Source: Onchidella celtica (lineage: Eukaryota > Mollusca > Gastropoda > Systellommatophora > Onchidiidae). Taken from it: DNA of 64,000 nucleotides. Below, in pieces: positions 12,501-23,900 of this stretch (position 1 is the stretch's first letter; each line of letters begins with the position of its first letter). The stretch covers positions 46,637,021 through 46,701,020 of the forward strand of contig OZ007569.1 in assembly GCA_963931925.1 (NCBI GenBank). Direction: 5' to 3'. The notes beneath the pieces were generated by a model that worked only from the letters and a program-made list of their open reading frames with translations, was not told the origin of the DNA and did not search any database. The position numbers and the translations under genes were made by a program.

Positions 12501-14694
12501 AAACAAAACAAAACACTTCTGTTTCAAGCTGTTCACTGTTGTCAGTAATGTCACCATTAGACTTAGGTATTAATAATATATGAAGCAATTTTGCACACAA
12601 GTACACATGTAATATTTTCTTACATCAAGATCAATGAAAATTTGAGTATGTCACATAACTCAGGTTTTTATTGAATTTATCTTCTCCTTACGTTGATAGT
12701 TTTCATTATATATCCCCCTGTGTAATCATCTTGTCATTATCACCAGTTAACACTTTTTCAGGTGTAAATTAAATGTTGAAGAAGGCAGTGGTATCCTCAG
12801 TTACTGCTTTCTTATCCAGTACGTCCTAGTCCTAGGATAATGATTCCAGGATATGTTTTCATAATTTAGTTTCCCTGTAATAATGCTGACATCTTGCTGT
12901 TCTAAACTCATAAATAAAATTGTGTTCATCCTTGGCAGTAGTCAGCTTGACCAGTAGTGTGGGCAAGTTTGAATATTTTTGTATTATGTGCACGGCTTGT
13001 CATTTAAAATACATTATTAGGAACTGTCAATCATTCAGTTCTTGTTAGAATTGGCGTCCTTTAAATGTAAAATTTTGATGCTAGGTACCGAGTTGGACAG
13101 TACAGGATTTGACAATTTCATTCATGAACTGCAGTGTACTGTGAAAGCAGTGATGAAACCACAGACAGAAAAGATTTAATTACATTGAACATGTAGCATG
13201 GATTGAAGCACTGATTAAAAAAATGTAAAGGAAATTTATAATAGTGGGGCATTTTATGTGGCCTGTAGCAAATACATGTACATGTATTTAAAAAGTTTAA
13301 AATTTATGGGCCCATATATTCATTTACATACAGCCCTGCGCTTTTGATGTGGTAACAGCTGATTTTGAACTTCTTCGAGTGTGATGTAGCTATAATGTCA
13401 AGAAACCTGTGGAACTGAACATTCCCAAACGTTAATTTTTATTTTTTTTTGTAGTTGGTTCCAAGGGGTGACTCCAAAGTACTTGGATATCAGTGGCTTT
13501 TTCCCATCCCTCTACGAACTCTTATTTTATTAAGTCCTGTGATCCATATTAACCATGGGTTAGTTCATTAATTCTGTCAAGTTCTTTCACTGATCCCATT
13601 TTACCTTCATGTACATCCTGAAATTAATAAGTAAATAAGTGCATACATGTATAAGTATGAAATTGGCATATTTTTTTGAAAATGACTGCACAAAGCCTTA
13701 AAAGGCGAGTTCACATTTGATTGTACTTGCTACTAAAACACTCTGGTAGCTCTGTGCGTTATTAGGCTTCTACTAGTGATGCTGTTTCTAATTCTGTCAG
13801 CCATGGTGATGGTGGGCAAGAATTTAATGAAGTCATTATTTGGATTTTTGTTTGAAAATTCTGAGATTTCTCAACTTTACTCAAGTAAATCATTTTCATG
13901 CTATTTGCTTGCAGTGCGTGTGCTTATTGAAATAAATGTCTTCGAATGAACGTTTTGCTTGACACCATTTACGTTTTTGTTTTACTTAATTTAAATTAAT
14001 GTCATGTATTTATTGTAAAAACAAATGTTAGTGTACTGTAATGTATTGCTTGCCTGGGTCTGCACTGAATAGAACTAAATGAAGTAAAGTACATGTAATC
14101 TGAAGCTTTTATGTTCGGATATACTTGATATAGTCATTCCCTCAAGTACCAAGGGATCTAACCATGCGGATATCATTTTGGAGTAATCCGGGTTCACCAA
14201 CATTAAGCAGTTTTGAAAAGGCTTTTGTTGAATCCTGATTATTTATTAAATTTGGTCATTCATGATCCACTGGCTGTTGTTGCTTTTCATTATTGTATGA
14301 TTTGTCTGTAGCTATTCAGTGTTCACTGATTGTGTGTCAACTGTTAGTTTCTAAAAAGACTTGATAGATAAAATGCCAATAGTGTAAATCTCAAGTCTGT
14401 GGAAATTTCCAGCAAAACAAATTTGTTTGGATAGCTAAGTTCGCTTATGTGATAACTAATTTTGGCTCACAAAATAACTTTCAAAAAGTAAAAAAAAAGC
14501 GTGTCAGTTTGTGCAACCGTGACACAAACATACATGTATTAATTTCTGTCACAATAGTGAGGCAGATATGTGAATGGTGCATTTGGTGCGTGCACTTCTG
14601 GAAAGAAGCATGAAACTTACATATGTTATGTTTATGGGTGTTCAAATCCACCAGACACCCGGCTCTCTCTGACGGTTCCCCCCGTAAAATCCAA

Positions 14695-15180
14695 GATGGC
14701 CACCATAAAATGCTCATTTTTACATAACATGACTTTTGGTCATCCTATTTCAATAATTTTGGTGTCTGTTCCTATGTTTTCGGGGTCAACAAATTCAAAT
14801 ATGACATGTTTAATGCTCTAAATAAAATATTTTTATAAAAATAGTACAAATCATCATAAAATCCAAGATCACCGCCGTAAAATACTGTTTTATATAACTT
14901 GACTTCTAGTCATCCTATCTGAAAAAAATTGATGTCTATACCTATGTTTTTGGGGTTAACAAATCCAACTATGTCACTTATTTCACTTTAAATTATTTTC
15001 TAAAATAAAAACTGTAAAAGCTTAATGAAATTCAAGATGGCCGCCATTAAATTGAATGTGTTGAAATACTAAGTTTTATATAACCCGACTTCTAATCATC
15101 CTAGTTGAATAATTTTGATGACTATACCTATATTTATGGTGTCAATAAATTCTCATACGACACCTGTTTTGCTTTAAATT
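14695..15180. repeat. Three degenerate subterminal repeats, about 165 bp each
   Basis: Units start near 14,690, 14,860 and 15,030. Each opens with AAATCCAAGATGGCCGCC-like sequence. Each is followed by a TTTTATATAACTTGACTT-like part, then CATCCTA, GATGTCTATACCTATGTTT and GGGGTCAACAAATTC-like parts. The first unit is part of the left inverted repeat. The right end (17,650-17,770) carries only one unit inverted. Subterminal repeats of this kind often bind a transposase; that role is inference here. Confidence 0.65.
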
Positions 15181-15606
15181 AAGGTTTTTTTTAAAAGTGA
15201 AATCATGAAAAAGATAATGAAATGAGATATGAATGCCAAGAAATTTATTTATTTAGTACCCCCCAAAAAAGTTTCTTTACATAGCTATTGTTGCAGATAC
15301 AATTTTTCACATGTTACTTGTACTTAAAATTAATTAAAACGTATATACAAAAAAGAACATCCACTGACTAAATTAGAACTGTATAACCAGATATGTGCAT
15401 CAAATATTGTACTACAAGTGAGGGGATGAAAATCAAAAGCTTCTAAATTACTTTTATTTAGGGAAAATGTGACATTTCCAATAATAATATCAACAGTTCT
15501 GTCACATTTTCACTCCACAAAAAGTCACTTAGGAGCTTTTGATTTTCACCTCTTCATGTAATGTATTGTAAAATACATGTATAAACAGCAGAGTTCTGAA
15601 GTCAGT

Positions 15607-17719
15607 TTACTCTCTATAACATTGTCCAGAACAAACACATAGTTGACTACATGGCAAATTTGCTTTAACACAGGAAGACCATCTCTTTATACAGGAAGTT
15701 TTGCAGCCACATTTGATAAGCTCCCTGCAAGCTTTAGATGCTTCAGGAAGATTAGTCCAGTATGGTGTCAATGAGGAGTCTCTTTCATTTCGCTTCCACC
15801 CCCAATCTTCTGGTGATGGAACAGTGGGATTAGCAGTGAGGGTCTGTCCCCAGATGAATCCTGCCAGGTATACAGCTCTTTTCACATGCTGCTCAAGAGC
15901 ATTCTTTGTAGGAGGTACATTTTCAATGGTGCGAAGTTGAGAGAACAACTGCTTGCGCAAATCATTTACACTGGTCAGTTCTGATGTTCTCTGGTAATGT
16001 AGAACAGTAAACCTTTCTCAGTAAACCTTTCTATCTGGTCAAACTGATGTGATGAAATACAATTTGGAGTTTGTGATATATCAGCAAACAGTTTGTGCAG
16101 GTGTGGCATGGAATTTAGGACACTCCAGGCTGTTTTCTTTCCTATTTCATGAAAAGCTGAACATACATCACACCCAGGAAGGGCATGAAAAAACAGTAGT
16201 CCCCTTGATGCATCAGTACCTAGACTAGAACTCAGAAGATGGCATGGTATATAACGAAGTTTGTTACCATGGCCAAATGCTACCCATGTTTCACAGTCTC
16301 TTAAGACACTTGATATTGCGACAGCAATAACAACCACATCAGTATCTGTTGCTTGTATAAGGATTTTCTTCAATCCTTTGTCATGGAGTTGTTTTGCATG
16401 AAATAGAAGACGAGTGTCTGCTTCCTCATGTGTACAATATAGTTCTGAATCATCAGTACATGCTATAGGTGATGACACCACTTTCTGTTCAAAGGTCGAG
16501 ATGACCTGTTTGTGTGAAGAGAATTGCAACTGCAAGAAGCTTTTTGTTTTTATCACAACGCAATAAGTTTTTCCAGTTTGCCGGCAGTTAAGTGTCCTTT
16601 TCTACTTTCATGTGTGTTCCAGATCCACGGTTTTGAAGTGTTTGTTCCTTCAGACTGTTCTCTCTGTATGTGTCCCAAACAACAACAAGGCGAAGTACTG
16701 GTTCTAACATTCTTTTAAAATGCTTGGAATAAATAAATAGTCTGCATAATCTTTGAATGTGGTGATAGGCTCCTTTGCATTTGACTTTTTGGGGTCAAGT
16801 GTCAAGGGAGTGCACAAGAGCAGCTCCATCAACTATTTTTGCATCAATAGCTGGTAGTGTCATGGGCAAAAAAATTATCCACGTCACTCTCCCTAGTTTG
16901 GCTTGCTATGTACAGCCTAGAAAAAAGGTTGACATCACTGTTTAAGTTGGATATTTTTGTAGCACACTTAGTACTTTTTTTTCTCTGAAGTTGAATTGAA
17001 CAAGGGAAGGTTGTTTTTTGGAATAGCATCAAAGAATGGTGTTGAGTTTCCATGAATACGCTCTGACACAAAGTTTTTGAATTGAGTTCTACCAGTCTTC
17101 AGCAGATTCTATAGAATTCTTCACAGTATCAGGCATGATTTGTTTTGTATCAAGAGTATAATTCTTTGCTTGTGTCACAAAATGGGTTACCCGCTTCTTC
17201 AAACTCCCTGCACAGGTTTTTAACATCACTAGCGAATCTCTTTTGAACACTTGGTATCTGTTCATGATGCCCCTCTTCAAAGCTAGTTTTTGTGTCATGC
17301 TTGTCACTGTAGTCTGATAGCAACCTAGCAGTCTCTGGTCCAGCAACCATCCACCGTCTCATCATTCCACCATCACCCTTCACCATAGGCATAGCATTCA
17401 GCTGTTCATGAACTTGATCATGTGCCATCGCTGAAAACCTTTTGTTTGTTTTCTGTGTTACAAAGTTGCCTTTAAGAAATTCTTCATGTGTATCTTTGCT
17501 GTTCTTCTCCAGTGCAAGCAGGTCAGTCACATGAACAGCCATCCATCGAGAATAATGGAAATAAGTGCAAACATCCATGGAACAATCTCCAGGAGTGATG
17601 GCACATATCATTGCATGAGGGTTCTTTTTATAATTTAAAGTAAAATAAGTGTTATATTTGAATTCGTTGACCCCAAAAACATAGGGATAGACACCAAAAT
17701 GATTGAAATAGGATGACAA
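15607..17719 (-). pseudogene. Transposon-borne protein with PIN/FEN-like nuclease motifs, broken
   Basis: Reading the minus strand from 17,719: a segment containing FHYSRWMAVHVTDLLALE and KRFSAMAHDQVHEQLNA; a stretch with stops (about 17,090-16,560) retaining IDAKIVDGAALVHSL and PANWKNLLRCDKN. Next comes a 193-codon open part (16,556-15,975) with CTHEEADTRLLFHAK, QATDTDVVVIAVAIS, FFHALPGCDVCSAF and EIGKKTAWSVL. It ends with a 117-codon part (15,960-15,607) with VPPTKNALEQHVKRA and a Cys-rich tail (CGCKTSC and CSQLCVCSGQC). Similar proteins of unknown function are common in mollusc and cnidarian genomes, from memory. The order E..D, D.D, GCD, then IG-K-A resembles PIN/FEN-XPG nucleases (inference). 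The N-terminus is missing or lies in the repeat, and stops show this copy is inactive. Confidence 0.6.
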
Positions 17720-17909
17720 AATCCATGTTATGTAAAAATGAGCATTTTATGGCGGCCATCTTGGATTTTTGGATTTTACGGGAGGAACCGTCAGAGATAG
17801 AGCCAGGTGTCTGGTGGATTTGAACTCGGCATACCAAAAAACACAACATATGAAAGTTTCATGCTTCTTTCCAGAAGTGCACGCACCATTCACATATCTA
17901 CCTCACTAC

Positions 17910-20718
17910 AAAGAATCAACTCGATACAAGCAAGCAGAAAAACATGAACAATTAAAAGTGTCATCACTTTCCTTTGCATGTGGATATACATTTATAAAAT
18001 AAATGTGGTTTGGGTAGTGATCCTTAAGCAACCTTTTAAGTTTGTTCATGATTTAATGCGCATGTACTTCAAGTGGCACAATCAGCAAATTTAAAAAATG
18101 AGGAGACTTAATACTTATTAAATGTTAAGCTTTTCTAATTCTCTCCTCCACCTTACAGCAGTGTTCATTCCAAGATGTCACTTGTCGGTGGAGGTTTATT
18201 GAAAACTGTGCATTGGCGTCATGTACATTTCTTTACTACATAAAATTTAAGAAAAGTTCATTTCCGATGTTACGTGCGATTTATCTTCTACCTTGTTCAG
18301 TCTTCACGGAAACTTTTTACTGCATGAAAGCTGGTACCAGTGAAAGAATTTAGCAATGCAATTAATGCTCAAGAAGACATGGAGGGATATATGAACAATG
18401 AAGTATGTGCACCACCTTGTGCATTGATACCAATAGATGTTTTGCTCCAGAAAATGAGATCCCAATAATCTAATCTGAGCATCCTGACAATGTGGTCGTC
18501 CTGTATTTCAAATAAAAACTCTCAACACTGGGCAAGTTTTTATGAAACTACATTGTATTTTGTTCATGGTCATGACACAACAAAAGGATATGACTCGTAA
18601 AATGGGGGGGGGGGGGGGGGGGGGGGAAGGGAATGAAATGAAAATTTAAAACAAACCTAAGAAATATAGAAACTAAGTGCTTTTTTCTTTTGACTTCCAT
18701 AAAACACTAAAATATCATAAGTCCATACTCACTGGAGTGTAATTTGAATGAAAGCAAGGCAAGAAGCTAATTTTCCTGGTCATGCATATTAAAAAATACA
18801 AGTCTACACAATCAGGGTAATATTGTTTACTAGGGCTAAGAAGAAAAAAAAATAAACGACGACAGCAGAGTTTGAAATTATAAAAAAAAAAGGTTATATT
18901 ATACTGACAAGCACCTAATTACATTATGTAAAATACAGGACAAGAATTTTGTGTAGCACTGACATGGACTACCATGGCCTTTAAAACAAAGACACATGTT
19001 TTGTGAACACATTTTGTTTTCAGCGTAGTATTTTGAAGCAATAAAGCAAAAGAAAATAAGATAAAACCTGCTTAAAACTTCAGAATGATTGCCATTTGAA
19101 CACTTATGTTCAGATTCTTTTGGTTTTGAGACATGTTGAAATGATATCTTTCGATAACAAGAACAGAATGATGACGTGTAGAAATGAAGATGATGTTTTG
19201 AACTAAGAATGAAATATGAATATGACTACTACAGTTTGTACAAGCAAATGTAACGACTAAAAACATGGGACATGGAACCAATTTTGATTATTTATACATG
19301 AAAACAAAGGATGATGAGTGAGGTTCTCAGTTCATAGTATCTTCTTGCTCATCCCACTTCACATCCAGCCGCGCATAAAACTGACATTACTGCATATGAA
19401 ACCTGTAATTAAGGACTCAAATATCTGAGACATCAAGGCTGAAACACGACAAGTTATTTTACAATGACATAGATATAAATGACCCTGATCCTGTCTTGAC
19501 TTAGACGGGTTTGAGCTTCTTTCTCAAGCTTTCCAACCCTAAAGCAAATCTTTCATGTGTACAAACATGTCTCAAGTATACTTAATGTCACTGATGGTCC
19601 ACCTCATAAATCTTCAATAAAACAAAGTGACAATTATGAAGCTTTCAGATTAACTAAAAATAAAAGACATTTTGCCTAACTGGAGCCATGAAATGATCCT
19701 TTAGTAAAAACTATTTATTGGCAACTAAATAAAAGTAGAGGATATTACAAATCTTGTAACAAAAAATTACATCACAAAAATACAACTAATTTTGGCAGCA
19801 ATAAAAAATGAAAGTTCAGTTTATAACTCTTGGAAAGAGAAAGTTGAGGTGAATGATTTCACATTTACATAGGATATAAAAACTTCGTAAAAATTGTACA
19901 CACATCAGATTAAAAGAAAAGAAAAAAAAAAAGAATAAGAAGAGCTGCCAATTTTGTAACATGCTATCTGCAATAGATGTGAGCACCATATATCATTGCA
20001 CAATGATGATATAAAAAAACAATGAAAGGTACTGCACATAATTTAGTAGCTGCTATGTTTTATACACATATAGGGAGGATCTTCTCTAAATTTCATAGTA
20101 AATAGTCTCTACAGTAAATCCCATGGGAAGTTTTGTCCAAAAATGTTCTTTAGTGCCACTGATAAACTGAATACAGCCGCATTTGATTTTCTGGGGTTTG
20201 GAGAGTCTTCAATGAAAATCTACCTACAAATTGAAATGGATTTCTTTATACAATTGTTATAATTACATACACTACAGCATTTTATGTTCACGGCTGGTTC
20301 TTGGGGTAACTGCACTTTTGTTTCTATTCTGAAGCAAACTGAAAGAATATCTAGTCAATAACAAAATCAGTAATTTTACAGTGTTTTGATTGCCATGCTG
20401 CCTAATGTTAACGGTTCTTTCAAAGTCTGCACACTTAAGTTACTCGAGGTCTTGAGAAAATAATGTAAAAATAACAATCACTTTGCTCTGACTTGATATG
20501 TGCTATTAAATAATAAATACTGAAATACATATCACTTCCCTCTGCCTTGAAATCAAATCCATTACAATAACAGTAACCTAATCTAAGAGAATGCGGGACC
20601 AGAACTGATGCACAAAAACATTCGGGTCACATACATGGTGCTTGCCTTCTTCCACCACACCATATTTCACTTGCCGCTAAATAGGAAAAACCTGTGCTAC
20701 ATTTAAACTTTCATTTAA
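17910..20718 (-). other. Probable 3' UTR of ENOPH1 and convergent intergenic DNA
   Basis: No coding exon was found. The plus strand is A-rich, so the minus strand is T-rich, as in the ENOPH1 introns, which fits a minus-strand transcript running on past the stop codon at 20,719. A minus-strand AATAAA occurs near 19,712. A 23-base G run lies at 18,604-18,626. The 3' end of the transcript cannot be fixed from sequence alone. Confidence 0.45.
18604..18626. repeat. Poly-G run of 23 bases
   Basis: An uninterrupted G tract on the plus strand, able in principle to form a G-quadruplex. Length may be uncertain, since homopolymers assemble poorly. Confidence 0.9.
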
Positions 20719-20975
20719 TTAAGCATCATCACCATCATCATCTTCCCCATCATCATCATCATCTTCTCCTTCCTCATCATCTTCATCATCATCATCCGCT
20801 TCACCGTTGTCACCAGCAAAGCGTTTGATATCGTCTTCATCATCTTCATCCCCGTACAGCTCATCAAATCTCTCAATGCATGCAAAATTTTGCAGATGTT
20901 CATCTGTCAGCTCCTCATTGCCTGGTCTAATAACTAGAGCACTGCGTAAACCGGCTGACACTGCTGCCTCTGCCT
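20719..20975 (-). CDS. ENOPH1: ENOPH1 coding exon 6 with acidic tail
   Basis: Residues 222-306 and stop. EAEAAVSAGLRSALVIRPGN is the usual end of the HAD core, and the FDELY that follows is where vertebrate proteins stop. The remaining 44 residues are almost all Asp, Glu and Gly. A low-complexity tail of this kind may come from expansion of a (GAT/GAC/GAA)n repeat. Confidence 0.95.
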
Positions 20976-23900
20976 CTGTGGATTAAAACACATACAAATA
21001 ATGAATGTACAGTTTCAGTATTACATATCTACAAGGCCAAAACAAATCATTAAATTCTTAAAAATACATGTTCTATCAAGTCATGCCATATTTTAACAAG
21101 AAACAAAAACGAAAAAAATCAGACATAAAAAAAAAAAAAAATTCCAAATTTTGTCAAAACAAGATCATAGAATACATCTTTATATTATACATTACACATA
21201 CTCTTACTCCTCCTGCTAGTTAGACCCTTTTTATCATTTCCACATAATAATTAATATAAACATTAACAACTGATGTCCAAAATCAAATACTGTCTTAGAG
21301 CATTTCCTTCAAGTTAAATCTATATTACATGTATTATGTATATATAATAATGATTACTTAATTGTGTTTCCTGAAACTTGAGAACTCCTGCTTCCTCCAG
21401 CTTTCATGAACATTCTTAGAACTTCTGAGTGCTATAACTATGTATAATCTTTTCAAAATGATACCGTTGTCTACTGAGTACATTCGTTGAATCTTTTAGA
21501 CATCACCTTGATACAAAGGTCACAGCGAATGCTACAAACATTAGCCATGAAGAAACTGCTGTCATTTTTATCTGCTCTGACATTAGTGACAATGATGATG
21601 GTTCATTCTTTTATCCTCTCTCCCAATGCTTCAAAATACACTAGATAAACTGAATGTGTGAAATGGCCCATTATACTCTGACAGGCTTTCTGAATAATTA
21701 TGATGGTATGTGTTAACTTCACCATAGTGAAATGAAATACTTCAGAGAAAAGTTTATGAATCAAGACAAGGAAAATTTTGGACTGTCCATCCTGATTAGG
21801 ATTTCTTAACGCTCACCCTGCGCGCTACCCGTAAAGCCCGCTGTCTGGTCAGTGACCTTACTCACGGAGAATCTTATCTGGAGTCACTGACCCGTGCCGC
21901 TATACGATGACCACATACACTGTCCACGTGGTTCGGTTTTTATCAGTATGAAAACATTCGCTGCTATGCAGACCTGCCACTGCCCCCCAAAAAAAACCAG
22001 TATAACTTTGTGCAAAACCCAGGATCTAAGAAAAAAAAACCAGGATGATATATTGTAGCGCAAAATTTACTTACGGAAGCATGAAACGAACATCGAACTT
22101 ATAGAAGGCATGCATTGTTTAGATTTTGCACAACTAACATGTTTTGGAGTTTTTATATGTCTCTCAAGGTCGGTACGCGCACCTGAAGCTATCTTGATAT
22201 CACAGTCACAAAATTTGCAGTAGGCAAATTCCTCACCTCTACGAGAAGCTACTATGAAGCTCCACTGTTTTGTGTATTCCTCACGAAATTTTTGCGCAAC
22301 TTTTTGTTTTTTAGAAACCTGGGATGCCATGGTGAAATTAAATCTTGAAATTGAAACAATATGGCACTAGTAGTACTAAGATAATTAATGCTAATCACTC
22401 AAATACGTGACAGGTAAATCTAGATAGATCTGAGATTCCCAATGTCAGTGAAGTAAATCAAAATTATTTTAGGTCAGCACTCAAACACGTGGCAGGCAAA
22501 TCTAGATCTAGATCTAGATCTAGATGTAGATCCAAGAAAAGAAGGTCTAAAAAACGTAATTTCTTATATTTCTATAACACCTATCTGCACTTTTATGAAT
22601 GCACAACACATCCAAGGAAAGCAAATATCTCAATGCTAGATCTAGATTAGATCTAAATGATCGACAAAAGCTTGTTTTCGTATAATGAAATCTTAAAGTC
22701 ATTGACCTAGTATCGAAATCACGCAGTATTGAAAGTGAAGCAATTTATTTACTATTTACATCCGGGGCACTCCGATCGACAAACGTTCCCGGGAAAAAAA
22801 AGAACGACGAAACTTCCGGTTCAAGGAAGATAACTATGAAAAAAAAAAACCTAGGAAAATCGGTATCCTTTAAGACGAAATCGGTAGATCGGGATCTTAC
22901 AAAAATTCATGAAAAAAATCGGTATCATCCCGATTTATCGGGATCAACGGCAGGTCTGGCTATGCCGTATCACGCTTGATAATGAATTAACCAGCAAAAC
23001 CTTAGTCTGTCAGTCTCTAACCAATGAATGATCTGACTTATGATTCCAAACTGACAGCTGTAGTTTTCGTGAGAACAAAGCATGATAACTAGCCACGCCC
23101 TCCCAAGCCCTACACAAATGGTTTCATCCTGATTGACACATATTAATAAAATAAACCAATGTGGGCATTTGGGGCAAAGATTATTTCAGAGCTTGTTTCT
23201 GATTGGTTCTTAGATATAGACAACTCCAGATGGTGGTCAGCTTGTGAGAAAATGAGATAATATTGCAAATTTGTTGAGCAACAGTTCACATGTCGATGCT
23301 ACATCTTTTGAAAGTGTTGGGAGAGCCTTTGAAAGCTTAGTCTTTGTGATTTTCCCACCAGTGGTTCACTGGTTAACATGTCCATGTCACAATGCCTTTG
23401 ATTTAGAAGAGATACAGTGAACAATAAGACAGTGGTTACGCCTCAAAAAGGTCAGTGACCCGGCGCGTGAAAATACGGCTTGCGCATGGCGCAGTCAGCT
23501 TGACCTGGCCCACTTTTGCCGCCCGTGCGGCGTCAGCGCTTGTGAGTCAATACCGACATTTGTCGCCCTGCGCAGGGTGAGGGTTAAAAGTGCACGAAAA
23601 TAACCAGGGTGGGGACAGGGAATTGCTCAAATCAGAACTGCAAGAATTGAAACGGAGTCAAAAATGCAAAAACCTGGTACCTTTCATCCATAATAATGCT
23701 CATTTACTTTGCTTCAGTTATCAATAATTATGATATTTGCTTTCCATCTTTGCCTCATCCTTTGCAAATGCTGGTTCTTCTTTCTCTGCTTATTCAAAGC
23801 TTCTCAGAGTCATTTAAACAAATATATTTTACGCAGTTGTAGTAAACTTACTGCATGGCGTGCAATGAAAATAACCAGCCTCATTGTGTGCATACAATAC

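Larger units (their letters stand above)
5440..14554 (+). other. Long T-rich non-coding stretch: probable 3' UTR then intergenic
   Basis: No exon-like open frame with splice signals was found on either strand over about 9 kb, apart from the piggyBac remnant at 7,022-7,590. By eye the plus strand is T-rich, as are the plus-strand introns of the RRBP1-like gene, which suggests it is transcribed left to right as a 3' UTR of the gene ending at 5,439. Several AATAAA signals occur (for example near 6,767, 8,444, 9,989, 12,915 and 13,930), so the true end cannot be chosen. A 76-codon open frame at 11,907-12,137 has no supporting motif. Confidence 0.4.
14555..17909 (-). mobile_element. DNA element with long inverted repeats and a PIN/FEN-like protein
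   Basis: Left and right ends are long imperfect inverted repeats of about 250 bp: left about 14,555-14,815, right about 17,650-17,909. Both begin TAGTGAGG(C/T)AGATATGTGA reading inwards. The inner part carries one protein on the minus strand (15,607-17,719) in broken frames. No clear target duplication was found; CAA flanks both sides (before TAGTGAGG on the left, after CCTCACTA on the right), which is too short to trust. The left inner side also has tandem copies of a subterminal unit. The superfamily is not one I can name from the ends. It sits between the convergent ends of two genes. Confidence 0.75.
21969..22958 (-). mobile_element. hAT-like deletion derivative carrying a BED-type zinc finger
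   Basis: Ends are inverted repeats starting CAGACCTGCC, flanked by a 6-bp direct repeat GCTATG (21,963-21,968 and 22,959-22,964). Inside, on the minus strand, is an intact BED-finger reading frame (22,067-22,330). BED fingers are typical of hAT transposases. The catalytic part is missing. A 6-bp duplication is shorter than the usual 8 bp of hAT, so the superfamily call is not certain. Confidence 0.6.
21810..23583. mobile_element. TTAA-flanked element with another element nested inside
   Basis: Flanked by TTAA at 21,806-21,809 and 23,584-23,587. Inner ends are inverted repeats: left CGCTCACCCTGCGC, right (inverted) CCCTCACCCTGCGC. TTAA duplications and a CCCT-like start suggest piggyBac, although Kolobok elements also use TTAA. 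No transposase of that type remains. The 990-bp element at 21,969-22,958 lies inside it. The whole sits in ENOPH1 intron 5. Confidence 0.6.

Noticed and set aside
20715-20903. Met-rich minus-strand frame over the ENOPH1 tail
   Set aside because: It is the shifted frame of the Asp/Glu-coding repeat.
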